Source: Cacajao melanocephalus
Taxonomy: Eukaryota; Chordata; Mammalia; Primates; Pitheciidae
Reading direction: 5' to 3'
DNA: 64,000 nucleotides
Assembly: GCA_963573385.1 (NCBI GenBank)
Contig: CAUYLG010041475.1
Span: forward strand, 1 to 64,000
The notes under the pieces were generated by a model. That model saw only the letters and a program-made list of their open reading frames with translations. It was not told the origin of the DNA and made no database searches. The position numbers and the translations under genes were made by a program. Positions 40,050-52,518 of this stretch are shown piece after piece. Each line of letters begins with the position of its first letter. Position 1 is the first letter of the stretch.

Positions 40050-40312
40050 CAGCATGGGGAGAGTGTGGTCTTTACAATCAGCCAGGCCTGGGTTCAAGTC
40101 TCAGCTCTGCCAGGGCCTCAGCTGGGAAATCTCAGGCCTGTGGCCAACCTTCAACCTCCTTATTTATGAAATGGGGAGAACATTATCTCCTTTATAGGGG
40201 TGATTTTATAATCCTTTATATTGTGATTTTTATGATGATTAAATATGTATATCTAGAAGCTTCTAGTATAGGCACTACTTAGTAGGTATGCAATAAATCT
40301 TAGTTAAATCTG
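40050..40312 (-). mobile_element. MIR, reverse orientation, nearly complete
   Basis: Plus strand: CAGGCCTGGGTTCAAGTCTC..TATTTATGAAATGGGGAGAA..TATAGGCACTACTTAGTAGG..TATGCAATAAATCTTAG. Confidence 0.75.
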
Positions 40313-40532
40313 AATTGTTTAAATCCATCATCACTAAAAGAAGAAAACACAAAAACTAAATAGTCCAACAATTCCAAGTGCTACTGAGAATGTGGACAAG
40401 CAGACACTCACACAGTGCTGTGGAGAGTAGAAACTGTATAGCCACTTTGGAGAAGAATCTGTCATTGAGTGATGTGGAAGATGCATAGGGCTATTACCCA
40501 GCAGTTCTTCTATTAGGTATATACTAAACTCA

Positions 40533-40687
40533 GGCCAAGCATTGTTGGCTCACACTTGTAATCTCAGCACTTTGAGAGGCTGAGGCAGGAGGATCACTTG
40601 GAGCCAGGAGTTTGAGACCAGCCTGGGCAACATATCGAGACTCCATCTCTACAAAATGATAAATAAATAAATAAATAAATAAATAAA
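40533..40687 (+). mobile_element. Alu left-monomer fragment with (AAAT)n tail
   Basis: GGCCAAGCATTGTTGGCTCA..GCCTGGGCAACATATCGAGA, then about seven AAAT units at 40658-40686. Confidence 0.88.
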
Positions 40688-41143
40688 AGTACATATTAAA
40701 CTCATGCACATGTGCCCAGGAATGTTTAGAACAATGTTTGCAATTGCCCTAAACTGGAAACAACCCAATTAGCCATCAACATTACACTAGATCAACAAAG
40801 TAACTATTACAGATAAGAGATAGAGAACTATTCATATAATGAAATATCATGTGGCCATGAAAATGAATGAACTACAGCAACACACAGCAACACAGGTGAA
40901 TCTCACAAACACAATATGGAGAAGCAGCAGCAAGGCACAAAAGAACATATGCAGTGTGATCCCATTCATAGGAAGATCAAAAACAGGAAAAAAATGAGAT
41001 TACAGTATTTAGGCATACTAAATACTGTATCCCTAAATACAGCAAACACAGAAAGCTATAAAGAAAAGCAAAGAAATGATTACCACAAAAGTTAGGAAAA
41101 TTATTACTTTTAGGGAGAGAGAAGAGGGGTTGGTTTGTTTGTT

Positions 41144-41297
41144 TAATTAGAAACAGGGTCTCACTCAGTTGCCCAGGCTGGAGTTGCAGTGGCACCATCA
41201 TGACTCACTGCAACACTGAACTCCTGGGCTCAAGTGATCCTCCCAACTTGGCCTCTCAAAGTGCTGGGATTATAGGTGTGAGCCACTGCACCGAGTT
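41144..41297 (-). mobile_element. Monomeric Alu (FLAM/FRAM-like)
   Basis: About 150 bases, GAAACAGGGTCTCACTCAGT..GTGAGCCACTGCACCGAGTT, a single monomer in reverse. A free-monomer origin or an internally deleted Alu are both possible. Confidence 0.75.
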
Positions 41298-41464
41298 GAG
41301 AGGAAGGTTTTGACAGGGAAGGGATTCCAGGGATTTATAGGGCATTAGTAATGTTCTATTTCCTGATCTGGGTGATAGCTACACTTGGTTGTTCTCTTTA
41401 TAATAATTCATTAAACTGTACTGTTAACTTAAATGGTTTTCCATTTTCTATACGTATGTTATAG

Positions 41465-41763
41465 TTTTTTTTTTTTTTTCTGAGACAGAGTCTTTCTCTG
41501 TCACCCAGGCTGGAGTGCAGGGGCCCAATCTCAGCTCACTGCAACTTCTGCCTTCCTGGTTCATGCAATTCTCCTGCCTCAGCCTCCTGAGTAGCTGGGA
41601 TTACAGGTGCCCATCACCATGCCCGGCTAATTTTTGTATTTTTAGTAGAGACAGAGTTTTCACCATGTTGGCCAGGTTGGTCTGTAACTGCTGGCCTCAA
41701 GTGATCTGCTTACCTCAACCTCCCAAAGTGCTGGGATTATAGATGTGAGCCACTGTGCCTGGC
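41465..41763 (-). mobile_element. Alu (AluS-like)
   Basis: Full-length reverse copy with T tract 41465-41479 and 5' end ..GTGAGCCACTGTGCCTGGCC. Confidence 0.93.
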
Positions 41764-41765
41764 CT

Positions 41766-44283
41766 ATATGCATATTTCTTGATAAAAAGTGAAATAAATG
41801 TACATGCTGAAGAAGGAGACAGAAGTATTATCCTCATAGATGAGGGACAAGAAAAAATATAGGCATCTTATAAAATATTTCTGTCTTTGTTTCATTTTGG
41901 GTAAGTTAAAAGATGCAAGGTTAGTAACCATTTTTTACATATGAGAGAATGAAGTAGCACTAGGTAGGATACTATTAAAGACTTCTAGACAGAATTTTCC
42001 AAGCCATCTAACATTCTCATCTTCTGAGTATTTCTTGAACGCAGAAATTAAGCAATGTGACATATGAATTTTGACCTGATGTAATTCCAGTATTAATGCA
42101 CAGTTGTGAGAAAGTGGAGAGGGATTAACTTAAAACATATATAGACAAACTAGTGTTCATACTTTTGTGAAAGGAATGCAATTCTCATTGTTCTCTTGGG
42201 GATCAATTAGTTTGACAAGAATAATTTTTTTATAATATTGAGTTTATAAGAGGGAAATGGGTCAAGATAGCTGCCTCTTTTGGACTAGGCTTCATGGAAT
42301 TCTTCTGCCAGTAGTTTTCTTCAGATCTGATTATTTGGCAGGTAAAGAAACCTGCTTTTGCTACTTTACCCAGAGTTATCAGATCTGGGGGACTGCTGGC
42401 AGTGGTTTCTGAGGCTACTGACATTTCCTGTGTCCCCTACTCTGCCGCCCACCACCTGGAGAAAGGCGAGCCTGTGCTGGCCACAGCCTCTCTGGTTCCC
42501 AGGCTCCACGTAGGTCACGTGGACCCTACTACTCATGGTTGTCATGGCAGCCTACTCCAACAACGTATTCATATTTTCATGGCACAAGTGAAAAGAAAGG
42601 GCCCAGCTCAAACCTCACCATTTTCCCGGATGGCAGTATCCCCAGAAACTCCAAGAGGGATTTCACTTTCCGCAGAGAATAGGAAGGCCTGACCCAAAGT
42701 GACTGGATTTGGTCAGTTCCCAAAACAGGATGAGGACAGCAGGGATTGTGTTTGTTTATGGAATTACGCACTTGGCTTCATTATTTGTTTCCAAAATACA
42801 GATTTCATAAAAGTCATTTTAAATGTAAAAAAAACCCTTCAGATTATACATTTGAGAAATGAAGTTGGAAAAGGATGTTTGATGCTGTGTGAATGTGTGA
42901 GGTTCAGATGTTATGCTTTCATAAAATAACTTGTGTTTGAAGGCCTGGACACTTCCTCCTCACAGATGTCTCACTTAGTGATTTTGTCACCTATTTTGGT
43001 GGCTTCAGCTGTCTCTCCAGAAATGAGCACAAGGAGCCCCTAAGGAGATACAGATAAGGGATATTAAAGGAACGTGAACTATGGCAGGGAGTTACAGGAG
43101 TGGAGGTAAGCCTTTCTGTTGCATGGAGCACAGCTGCTTTCTGAGGAGAGGGAATCTGACCCCCAGCCACAACCACTTCTCTGGTGAAAAGTCCGATGGT
43201 CTCAGGCCAGATGCCTTGGACATCATCTCCTGGAGTGGGCAGACAAGGCCTCAAAAACTTGTCCCAGTAACACCATTAGGACTTCTACTCTGAAAGACCA
43301 CCAAGTAGGGCTCAGCCAGGACCTGAACTGAGAGAAAAGTTCCTCCAGAGATGGAGGAGGAACTAAAGTTCCAATTACTTTCTTCAGAGATGACTGAACC
43401 ATGGCTAATGGGTAGAGCATTCAGACTCAGATACCCTGTCTTTCTAGCGGCTGTGGTAGCTCGATTCGGTACCCTTCTTTCACTTTTTCTTTGTCTGCAG
43501 GTAACAGAACACAATGCTGCTGGTGAAATGAGAGCAAAGGGTTCCCCATCTTTCCATGAGACTTGCCTTTCTCCACACTCATTCTTCCACAACGGGTGCC
43601 TCTGTCTTCTGACGGGCAGGAGAAGCTTTGCAAGGCTGGGGACTGTCACTTAGCTCCATTTCTTTCTTTCTTTGCTTCATTCTGTGCCCCGCTACTAGCT
43701 GATCTTTTCGTTGACTCTCTGTTGGGTTATTTACACTGTCAATCAGGGTCATTTACACTGTCCTAATATCAGGATCTACGCTATTTTCTATGTCACTGGA
43801 ACCTTTGCCTTCCCTGGGCACTTTACGTGTGCCCTCACCTAGAGGTTTATAGATTTATTATAAAGGATATTACAAAGGATACAGAAGAAGAGGGTATGGA
43901 GGGCAAGGTATAGGGGAAGGGGGCCTGGAGGTTCTGTGCCCTCCTGGGCACGCCACCCTGAAGGAACCTCCTTCTGGTCAGCTATCTGGTAGTTCCTACA
44001 CTTGACAGTTTTCTATGGCAACGTTTGCTGTCACATGCGTACAGGCCTCATACCTTGCTAGCTTGAAAATTTTAGACTGATGTTTACATCAGACTTGGAA
44101 AATTTGCCAAACTTTTAATTTTTCCTCTGCTGTCTTCTGGTTTCACAAGTTTACTCCATTTCTAGACATGGCTGTGGAAGGAGCAATAATCAGATTTAAT
44201 GTCCCTGGAGCCCTAAATCACATCCTTTTGGGGGGCTTTAGTACCAGGCTACTCCAGAAAACTTTACACATTAGTGGACATGC
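41766..44283. other. Intergenic, no gene or repeat recognised
   Basis: No interspersed repeat is recognised. Several open stretches overlap on both strands (43081-43766) without known protein similarity. A weak tRNA-like stretch at 43408-43480 was rejected. Confidence 0.5.
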
Positions 44284-44462
44284 CTATTATGGGAATATTT
44301 ACACCGCAGAAATTGGCAAATGCTAACCATCAAAGCTTTCTTTCTTTTCTTTTTTTTTTTCTTCTTTCCTTTTCTTCTTTCAGAGGGCCAGTCTGCCAGC
44401 ACACCATTGCCCCTACTCTACTCCAGGCACTGTCTTGCATTCTGAGAGGAAGATTTGTTCTG
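44284..44462 (+). repeat. Inverted duplication, left arm
   Basis: From CTATTATGGGAATATTTACA through a CTTT-rich tract (44339-44381) to GGAAGATTTGTTCTG. Its reverse complement lies at 46429-46622 with very few differences outside the homopolymer tract. The arms share no known repeat family, so this is a duplicated piece of otherwise single-copy DNA. Confidence 0.9.
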
Positions 44463-44465
44463 TAG

Positions 44466-44808
<343 letters not shown>

Positions 44809-44871
44809 ACATCAATATTTTAAAGTAATTTGTATTTAAAGTTCCAATTACTAGGCATTTTATGTATTTAT

Positions 44872-45153
<282 letters not shown>

Positions 45154-46428
45154 AATTGTAAACAGATTTTCTAACAAGTGGACATAGACACGTGCTCATT
45201 TCACAAGTTTTTGCAAGATGAGAAATGGAGTAGATGGACCACTTACAAAGCTCAGTGCCATTTGCTGGAGGCCAGTCAGCCAGAAGCATTGTGTTAATTC
45301 TGATTTTGTCTTCCTTTCCTCTAGAGAGATTGGTTGGAATTTACAATAGGAGTTTTTACATTTACATTTTAAAAATGTAGTCACAACTGTCATTCTTACT
45401 GCTGGGTTTCAAAAAAAATTGAGTACTTTGTTTCTAACTTCCTTCAATTGACAAAGATAACATATAAAGTGTTTAGCCTGGTCCCTGCGTCTTCACTGAC
45501 ATAAAATCTAATTGGGAAGAAAAACAAAGTATTTTGATTTCAAATCTACTCAGTTGTTTTTTATAGACTCTTGTTCCTTTCTTCTGTTTTCAAACTTCCT
45601 TTTTATTTGTTTAAACCTATTAAGCATACTTATTTTCTGTGTCAGCTTATTCTCATACCCAAGCCTTTGTGTATCTGATCTTAGTTTTTCCGTCTGCTCT
45701 TACATGGAACCTTGCTTATTATATGTTTGTGTTTTCTGGATTATGGAAATTCTTTGGGGCCAAGAGTCAAGATAGTCCTCCAAGAGGATGTGTCTTTCCT
45801 TCTGCCGGTTGTTAAAAGCACCACAAACGGGGGCTAAGTTTTTAAAATAATTCCATGATATCATGAATTTGGGTCATAATACAACATATGGACCACACCA
45901 TATGTGAGATGGACACTTATGAATTCTCAATGAAGAATATTTATTCTCCTTTATTCAGGACTTTGATCAAAACAATTTTTCCCGGGATCCTCTTCTGCAA
46001 AGCAGGTTAATCTCACATTCAACTTTACTTTGGCCCTTTGGACTCCCCATTTTCTAGGGGAGAGTCTTCTTATTCTCCTGACCTTGGACAAGCCTGAGGA
46101 TTTATCTTCTGTGTCCCAGACCCTGCACACCTGTCAAAGTAGAAGCTCAAATGTTGTTTGTCAGATTTTCTAGGAGTGTGCCCACTTCCCATCTTACTTT
46201 TGTTTTTGGTCTCTGTGAGTTTCTTTTTTGCCAGCTCAATAAAAGTCATTAAATTTTTTTTTTAAATCTTATCCAGCTTTAGTTTTCATTGGGAAGTTTG
46301 TTCTGGTTATTTGCTCCATTGTGTTAAATTGAAACACTTTAAAAACAAGGTTAGATAATGTATAATCAGTTGCTAAGCAGAGTTGAGGTACAGTTTCCCC
46401 AGTGCTTCTGTTTCCTTTACTTTCTGTT
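45154..46428. other. Spacer between inverted arms, possible LTR-like end
   Basis: No gene recognised. 45783-46260 ends in TTGCCAGCTCAATAAAAGTC and may be part of an old LTR. I could not match it to a family. Confidence 0.35.
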
Positions 46429-46529
46429 CAGAACAAATCTTCCTCTCAGAATGCAAGACAGTGCCTGGAGTGGAGTAGGGGCAATGGTGTGCTGGCAGAC
46501 TGGCCCTCTGAAAGAAGAAAAGGAAAAAA

Positions 46530-46565
<36 letters not shown>

Positions 46566-46622
46566 GAAAGCTTTGATGGTTAGCATTTGCCAATTTCTGC
46601 GGTGTAAATATTCCCATAATAG
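46429..46622 (-). repeat. Inverted duplication, right arm
   Basis: CAGAACAAATCTTCCTCTCA..TTTGCCAATTTCTGCGGTGT..TTCCCATAATAG is the reverse complement of 44284-44462. The internal purine tract has expanded here (about 23 A plus GAAA units, 46516-46569), so this arm is longer by about 15 bases. Confidence 0.9.
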
Positions 46623-46897
46623 TCCATTTCAAGCTACCAAGGGATGAGCACAGTCATCTCTCCTGAACTGGAGTGGGTCAATTCCACCGTGGAGGTAGAA
46701 GATACAAATCAGGTGGCTAAGTCACCCAGAGATCAGTGGGGACAGCCTGATGAGAGGTGAACTAACTAGAGCACATCCTAGCTGTTACCCTGTGGATATA
46801 ATGCCAGTGTTACCATATATTCCAATTTCTCAACAAGAGCTAGAAATCTAGATTTTAGGTAAAATCTCTTCCTTTTAAGTGTTGGCAACAGACTAAG

Positions 46898-47131
46898 AAA
46901 TTTTTTTTAAGAGGTGGCATTTTTCTCTGTCACCCAAGCTGGAGTGCAGTGGCACAATCATATTTCACTGCAGCCCTGAATTTCTGGGCTCGTGATCCTC
47001 CCACCTCAGCCTCCCAAGCACCTGGGACGATAGGTGCACGCCACCACACCTAGCTAGTTTTTAAATATTTTAGATATGGGGGTCTTGCTATGTTGCTCAG
47101 GCTGGTCTTGAATTCCTGACCTCAAGAGATA
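46898..47131 (-). mobile_element. Alu, partial, old
   Basis: TTTTTTTTAAGAGGTGGCAT..GGCTGGTCTTGAATTCCTGA, missing the Alu 5' end. Diverged J-like copy. Confidence 0.85.
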
Positions 47132-47596
47132 AAAAATTTAAAAACCACCAGAGAGAGCCAAAACTAACCCTATTGGGGCAGATTTGGCTGGATAACCACT
47201 AGCTTTAGATAGGCTGGGGAAATGCCTCAGTTATGTCTGCTTATCTGGTTCCAGCCCCTTTTCTCTAGGCCATAAGGCTCAAATAAAGCCCCTTTTCTTT
47301 AGGCCCATTTTTGGAGAGGCAGTACAGTGTTGGGGAGGAGGAGAATATGCCATGGATTCAGAATCCTCAGTTCCAGTCCTGGGCCTGCCACTCACCGTGT
47401 GACCTGAGGCAAATCCTGGTAAAATGAGAGGGATGGTCCCTGCTGGGGTAGGTTGTTCTAGAAATAAACTAAGATGTTTTCTGTATGGAAGCTGCCCCCT
47501 GTGTGTAGTCAGTTAAGGGCTCTGTCCTCATTCTAAGCAGGAACCAGAGTCAGAGCTGAAGGCAAACACTGGCGTGTGCAGCAGAGAAAGCTCTGT
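47132..47596. other. Intergenic, no feature seen
   Basis: Weak MIR-like phrases (47380-47420). No gene recognised. Confidence 0.4.
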
Positions 47597-47735
47597 CTCA
47601 GGGTTCTCATCCTTTACTGCCTTAGATTCACCTGGAAAACATTAAAAAAACAAACAAACAAACAAACAATGCCAGACACTACCCTCAGAAATTCTAATTC
47701 AGTTGGTCCAAGGTGGAGCCTGGGCATGACTATTT
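47597..47735 (+). mobile_element. MER5A with (AAAC)n expansion
   Basis: GGGTTCTCATCCTTTACTGC..CACCTGGAAAACATTAAAAA, then CAAA units (47647-47668), then CAGAAATTCTAATTCAGTTG, as in MER5A. Confidence 0.65.
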
Positions 47736-47754
47736 TTAAAGCACCCCCTACTAT

Positions 47755-47955
47755 TCTAATATTAAGTGCTTTAGATTCATAATTTCAATTATTCCAATCC
47801 TTCCAACAATCTCGAAGGTATTCTCATTTTAAGGATGAGGACCTGAGGCTCCATGGCTAAGTGATATCCCAAGGTCACATGGCTGCTAACTGAGAAATTA
47901 GACTTAACCTCAGAGCCTGAATTCTTAACCCCCATGCCACTTAGCACTATTGTAC
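47755..47955 (+). mobile_element. MIR
   Basis: ATTCCAATCCTTCCAACAAT..TTTTAAGGATGAGGACCTGA..CCAAGGTCACATGGCTGCTA..CTTAACCCCCATGCCACTT is a clear MIR second half. Confidence 0.75.
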
Positions 47956-49259
47956 ATATCTCACATGGTCTTTGTAAGGTCCAAGCACTGCAAATAAAGT
48001 GCTTAGTTCAAGACCTGCAACTTACTGACAAATAAAGGTTGGGTAATGACAGATATTACCTCCTATTACCAAAACAGAGAATTCTTCCCAATTTCTCTTC
48101 TATCCAATTCCATTTCAGGTAAATATTCACTCTTTTTTAGAACCCCTGCTTTTTTTTTTTTTTTTTTTACCCTGATAGCATACATACTTGCCCTCCAAAT
48201 GTACCACAGACAGTCATTGTAACAACCTAGGGGACGCTTTGCCAGGTTTGTCATGCCTGAGGAAAGGGGAAGAGAGAGGACAGGAGCTACAGATACTTGT
48301 GAAGAGCGTGGTGATGAAACCTATCTGGAATGATGCCCAAAGGGCGAGCCACAGCTCATAGCTCTTTGGTACACAGTGTTCAATAAACATGTGCTGCATG
48401 AGAATAGTTTGCTGAGGAGAGGGGAAGCAGAGAAAGGGACTAATGAGGGTGTCAGACATAGACTAGGGAGCGGCTTTAGGCCTGAATATTCAGGGATATT
48501 TCTTCTTTCTCTCCAGATGGATCACATATTTGTTAGGAACCTCATCCTACTGGTTTCCTGTCTTCATTGAGATGGACACAGAAGCCAACCCAAGAGGAAA
48601 GTGCACACTTGCTGAGGGGCAGTAGGCTCAGTTCCTGGAATGTGGGCTCTGGGGTCAGAGGGAGGCTCCAGCTGGCCTAGACCTAAGGAGAACCAGGCTA
48701 GGACACAGGTGCTGAGTGGTGCCCCCTCAGAGGGCAAGCCCTGGCATCTACTACGAATCCCCTCACAACTAGGTGATTGAAATGGTGAATTTACCCAGCT
48801 TACTTAGGTAAACATCTTAAATTTTGTCCCTCCAGTGACTGGATTTGCAAAATACAGTGAATGATCACCATCTTAAATTATTAATAGAAATAAATAGGGT
48901 ATAAAATTGGTCAATAAGAGGTGGGAAAAGTTTTGACCAAAAATTCTACCTCAAAGGTAATGCTGGCATTTCCTCTCAATTAACAACCATAACTTATGGT
49001 AGGAAGAAATGGAGAAGGGACAAGGAGGCCTACAAGAGGAAGGCAAAGGTCAAGGCAATTTGTGGCTGAAAGAGAACAATCTCTTAGATTCAATCTCTGA
49101 GTTCTTAAAACTTTGCCCATATGCACGAATTACGAGTGTAAGGTGCACATTACAAAGCTGCAAGTTTATAGTCACTTCCATCTGAAGTTTTTTGGTCTTC
49201 AATTCATTTGAAACTTATCCAACACTCTATGTATGACCTCTTGTATTTGTCTTCTACTG
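47956..49259. other. Intergenic, no gene seen
   Basis: A T run lies at 48151-48169. Otherwise single-copy-looking sequence without recognised features. Confidence 0.5.
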
Positions 49260-49545
49260 CTTTTTTTTCCTTTGTTGTGGGGAGCGGAGGACAGGGCCTC
49301 ACTCTGTCACCCATGCTGGAGTGCAGTGGTACAATCATGGCTCATTGCAGCCTTGACTTCCTGGGATTAAGCGATCCATCCTTACAGCTCGGCCTCCCAT
49401 AGCTGGGACTTCTTGTATTTTTTGTAGACACCCGGTTTTCGTCATGTTGTCTAGGCTGGTCTTGAACTCCTGGGCTCAAGGGATCTCCTCTTGCCTAGGC
49501 CTCCCAAAGTGCTGGGATTACAGGTGTGAGCCACTGCGCCTGGAC
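49260..49545 (-). mobile_element. Alu, old and diverged (AluJ-like)
   Basis: Reverse copy with a disrupted T tract, internal deletions and 5' end ..GTGAGCCACTGCGCCTGGAC. Confidence 0.88.
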
Positions 49546-50400
49546 TTCTACTACTTTTAAACTTGTAATATTTAACTTTCTAACATGTCTTATACCCCCA
49601 AGTAAGCTCTTTGAGGGAAATGGCTTTATCATGTGCCTGCCCCCTATTCCTCACTGTGAAGCTCACAGTGCTCGGTTAATCCACTAAACTTCTGACTCTT
49701 CAACTCTCTTGGCATGCCCCTGGGATATGCATTCTGTAAATGGACACTCAACATGTTTATAGTGAAAATTTAATGGCTGAGAGCCCAGCCACTGTAAACA
49801 CATTCTTTCTACTTTTGCAGGTCTGCACTCTAATGACAAGATTGCTTAGCTTTAGAGAAGAAAATGTGTGCGTTTCTTCTACAGTGTTGTAAGTATTAAA
49901 AGCCAGCAACGGAAAATTCTAATAATTTTATGCTGCATCACGATGCGCGGCCCCGGGTGATCTAGCTCCCAGTTCTTTGTGCATAGCTGAACACCAGCAT
50001 TTAACCACCACCATCCCCAACCTGCAACCCAAGCACTGACACTTGAAGCCGAGTTATGGTCGTACATCACCGTCCACACTCCCAGTATGTAAACCATGCA
50101 AACTCGGAGCCTCTCTGCGGGACAGGCCTACAAGGAGAGGAGAGGAGCCTAGAGGATCAACCGCAGTAGGCAGTCAGAGCCCCCTTCCCCAGACTTCCCC
50201 TTCCAAGGACAACCCGAAATAGCAGAAGCGTATTTGTACGCAGAGCCACATGCCCACGAGATAGGCACATGTGAACTGGGGGCATTCGGTACAAGGGAGC
50301 GAGGACACAGGGCACGTAGGGTGCTGAGGATCCACCTCGCGGCCAAAGTATGTCTGCCAGTGAGTGTGTGCGCGTATGAGATCTACTCCAGAACCTGTGG
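49546..50400. other. Upstream flank of CpG block A
   Basis: No gene recognised. The CpG content begins to rise after about 49940. Confidence 0.5.
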
Positions 50401-50486
50401 CCGAGGACTGGCGCGGCCTCCTGGGCGAAGTCAAGCAGAAGGCTTTGTTCCCTGAATGAGAATGCGGGAGCCGAGCTGGGCGCAAA

Positions 50487-50507
50487 GGCGGCGGCGGCGG
50501 CGGCGGG
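50487..50507. repeat. (GGC)n trinucleotide run
   Basis: About seven GGC units in CpG block A, a short run of the type that can vary in length. Confidence 0.85.
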
Positions 50508-50748
50508 AAACCATCTTCACCGCTGCGGCTCCGGCAGCGCGCGAAACTCTCAATCAGCTTCTCTGGCCCGAGCCGCCGGCTACACCAGCGGCGAGCAGTG
50601 GGACAGCCCAGCTGCCTCGCGAGCAGCGCCCAGAGAGGTCGCGCCGCGGGGCCCGCTGCGTCCCCCAGCCAGCGAGGGCGGCCCCACGCGCCACGCGCCA
50701 GCCACTGGGCGGCGCAGCCAGCGCCACATTCCATTTAAAAATAACACC

Positions 50749-50767
50749 CACGTGCGCTGGTAAACAA
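50749..50767. promoter_or_regulatory. E-box next to a canonical forkhead site
   Basis: CACGTG (50749-50754, also containing the hypoxia core ACGTG) is followed five bases later by GTAAACAA (50760-50767), the consensus for FOXO/DAF-16 factors. Function is inferred from the motifs only. Confidence 0.5.
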
Positions 50768-51172
50768 GCGCGCGCGGCTCCCCGGGCCGCGCGCCTGGGC
50801 CCAGCGCGTGCGGCGCGCGCCCGCCCTCCTCCTGCACGTGTCGGCCGGCGCCGCTCAGTCCCCGCCCCCTCGGCGGGTCGCGCCCCGCCTCCGAGCCCCC
50901 AGCCCCGGCGCTCCGGGCCCTAGAGCCCCCTGCTAGCAAGCGCGCCCAGCCGACTGCGTGGCAACTTTCCGCCCCGACGCCTCCTCGCCGCGGCCAGACC
51001 CACCGCTCCAGGTCGGCTCCCTTCTTCCCGTCCGCTGTCCTCTCGCATTTCCCCCCCACCCCCCGAACCCTCCCACCGTCAGCGCGCGAAGGATTGGTTT
51101 CTGGTGCGCCCTCTCCCTTCTTCCCTCTCCTCTTCATGCCTTAGAATTTTACTCGATTGTTTATTATTTGCT

Positions 51173-51201
51173 GGGGGGCGGGGGCGGGGGGCGGAGAGGG
51201 G
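51173..51201 (+). promoter_or_regulatory. GC boxes / possible G-quadruplex
   Basis: Four G runs (six, five, six and four G) separated by short spacers. This also gives overlapping GGGGCGGGG Sp1-type boxes. Confidence 0.6.
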
Positions 51202-51450
51202 CGTCAGGGGCCTGGAGACTGGTGGCCGCGGCCAGTCAGTGCGCGGCGTGCTTTGACGAGTAAGCGGCGCAGCGAATGGCGACGCGGCGGAGAGCTCCGG
51301 GGTCACGCGCGTGTGAAGACAATGACATCATCTGTTTGTACGCGTCGAACTAGCTTGGTGCAGGGGCGGGGCCGCGCGTCACTTGAGTGACGGGTGCTGC
51401 GCAAAGCCCGGAGCCCGGAGGTTGCGGGGAGGGCTGGCTCCTGCGTCCGC

Positions 51451-52019
51451 TGGGCTGGACCTTTTTGTGTATGGCAGTCATTGCAGAGCCCGCTTCTACG
51501 CTGAGCTATCTCAGGTGATTTAGAACGATTTTTTTTTTTTTAAAGATATTTATGAACTAGTGTCTATACTTTTGGTGTGCATGTCGCGTGTACTGCATTC
51601 GTAGAGTACAAATAAACGATTTGGGGCACGGATCGTAGAATAAGGACTTGTGCAGATGTTTTTCTAAGCCTAAAGGAATCCGTCTTTTCTGAAAAGTCAA
51701 AAATGCACATTTAGCGGTTTTGTCGTCCTTTATAAATTAGACTAAAATTATTTTTCCCTTCTCAATCTGCTCTTGAATGTAGGACGGGGAGGGGGATTTG
51801 CATTTCTTTCGGAGTTAGTTACACCTCTCTCCCCCGTTTGCTGTGAAACCCATGAAAAGTGAAACACGACTGTGGTCCACCGTCTAAGGTGAGAGACTCA
51901 GTGTAAACCTTTTGGTGCCTGATCACATCTGTGAGCATTGGCTTATCGAAGTTGTGCAGGCACCAACATCTTCGCCGTTCAGTATTTCCACGCCGCTGTA
52001 ACCCTGGCCATCTGCGGTC
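51451..52019. other. AT-richer spacer between the two CpG blocks
   Basis: No gene or interspersed repeat. A T run lies at 51530-51542. CpG density drops compared with both sides. Confidence 0.55.
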
Positions 52020-52518
52020 AGCATCTTATCTCGGGTGTTACCTGGTGTCGGGTTCTAACCGGGAACCGGACACCGTGGTGAGCCCAGAGCCCGGCGAGCG
52101 TACGCGCAGGCCGGGGACCTGTGGTGCCAGGCGCCCTGCCGGGAGTCGGGGAAGCCAAGCCGCTGGGCTCCTTGGAGCGTCGGGGGCTTCGTGCTCCTGC
52201 CGCTCCCTCTTCTCCCTCCTCTCTCCGTTCTTCTTCCTCTCCTGGGCCAGCGCCGCGCTTTGTTGTCGTTGAGGCTCTCGGGAGGGAGGAGCAGCCCAGC
52301 GGGGACGACAGCGGGAGCCCGCCGAGTCCCGACCCTCGGCGCGCGCCCGGACACCCACGCCCGCGGACCCGGGCCGCGCAGGCGCGCGCGAGCTCACACA
52401 CGCGCACTCACGCACGCCCGCCGCGCGCCCGGCCCGCCGTCCAACCCTCCCCCTGGGCGGGGACCCGCCCGCCCGCCCGCCGTCAGCTTAGGTTGAGGCG
52501 CCCTGCGTGTGTCTATAA

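Larger units (their letters stand above)
40335..41410 (+). mobile_element. L1M 3' end, interrupted by two Alu pieces
   Basis: AGTGCTACTGAGAATGTGGA, CAATTGCCCTAAACTGGAAA, CCCAATTAGCCATCAAC and CTGGGTGATAGCTACACTTG are L1 ORF2-tail and 3'-UTR phrases in order. No open frame remains. Confidence 0.75.
50401..51450. promoter_or_regulatory. CpG-rich block A, upstream of FOXO3
   Basis: Dense CpG and high GC over about 1 kb, separated from the FOXO3 leader block by about 0.55 kb of AT-richer DNA. It holds a (GGC)n run (50487-50507), two CACGTG E-boxes (50749-50754, 50835-50840), a GTAAACAA forkhead site (50760-50767), a reverse ATAAACAA (51157-51164), GC boxes with a G-quadruplex pattern (51173-51201) and a CRE/AP-1-like TGACATCA (51323-51330). 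This looks like an unmethylated promoter or enhancer island. Whether it drives FOXO3, a divergent lncRNA or neither cannot be told here. Open frames on both strands are a by-product of GC content. Confidence 0.7.

Noticed and set aside
43408..43480. A tRNA-like stretch (GGGTAGAGCATTCAGACTC ... AGCTCGATTCGG)
   Set aside because: It has A-box- and B-box-like words, but the T-loop word is not GGTTCRANNCC, and I could not pair an acceptor stem or anticodon arm.
45783..46260. Possible LTR ending in AATAAA
   Set aside because: I could not match the start or body to a known LTR family, so it is only mentioned as a possibility.
50174..51390. Several open frames of 60-186 codons on both strands in CpG block A
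   Set aside because: Overlapping frames on both strands with Arg/Ala/Pro-rich products are explained by base composition. No domain is recognised.
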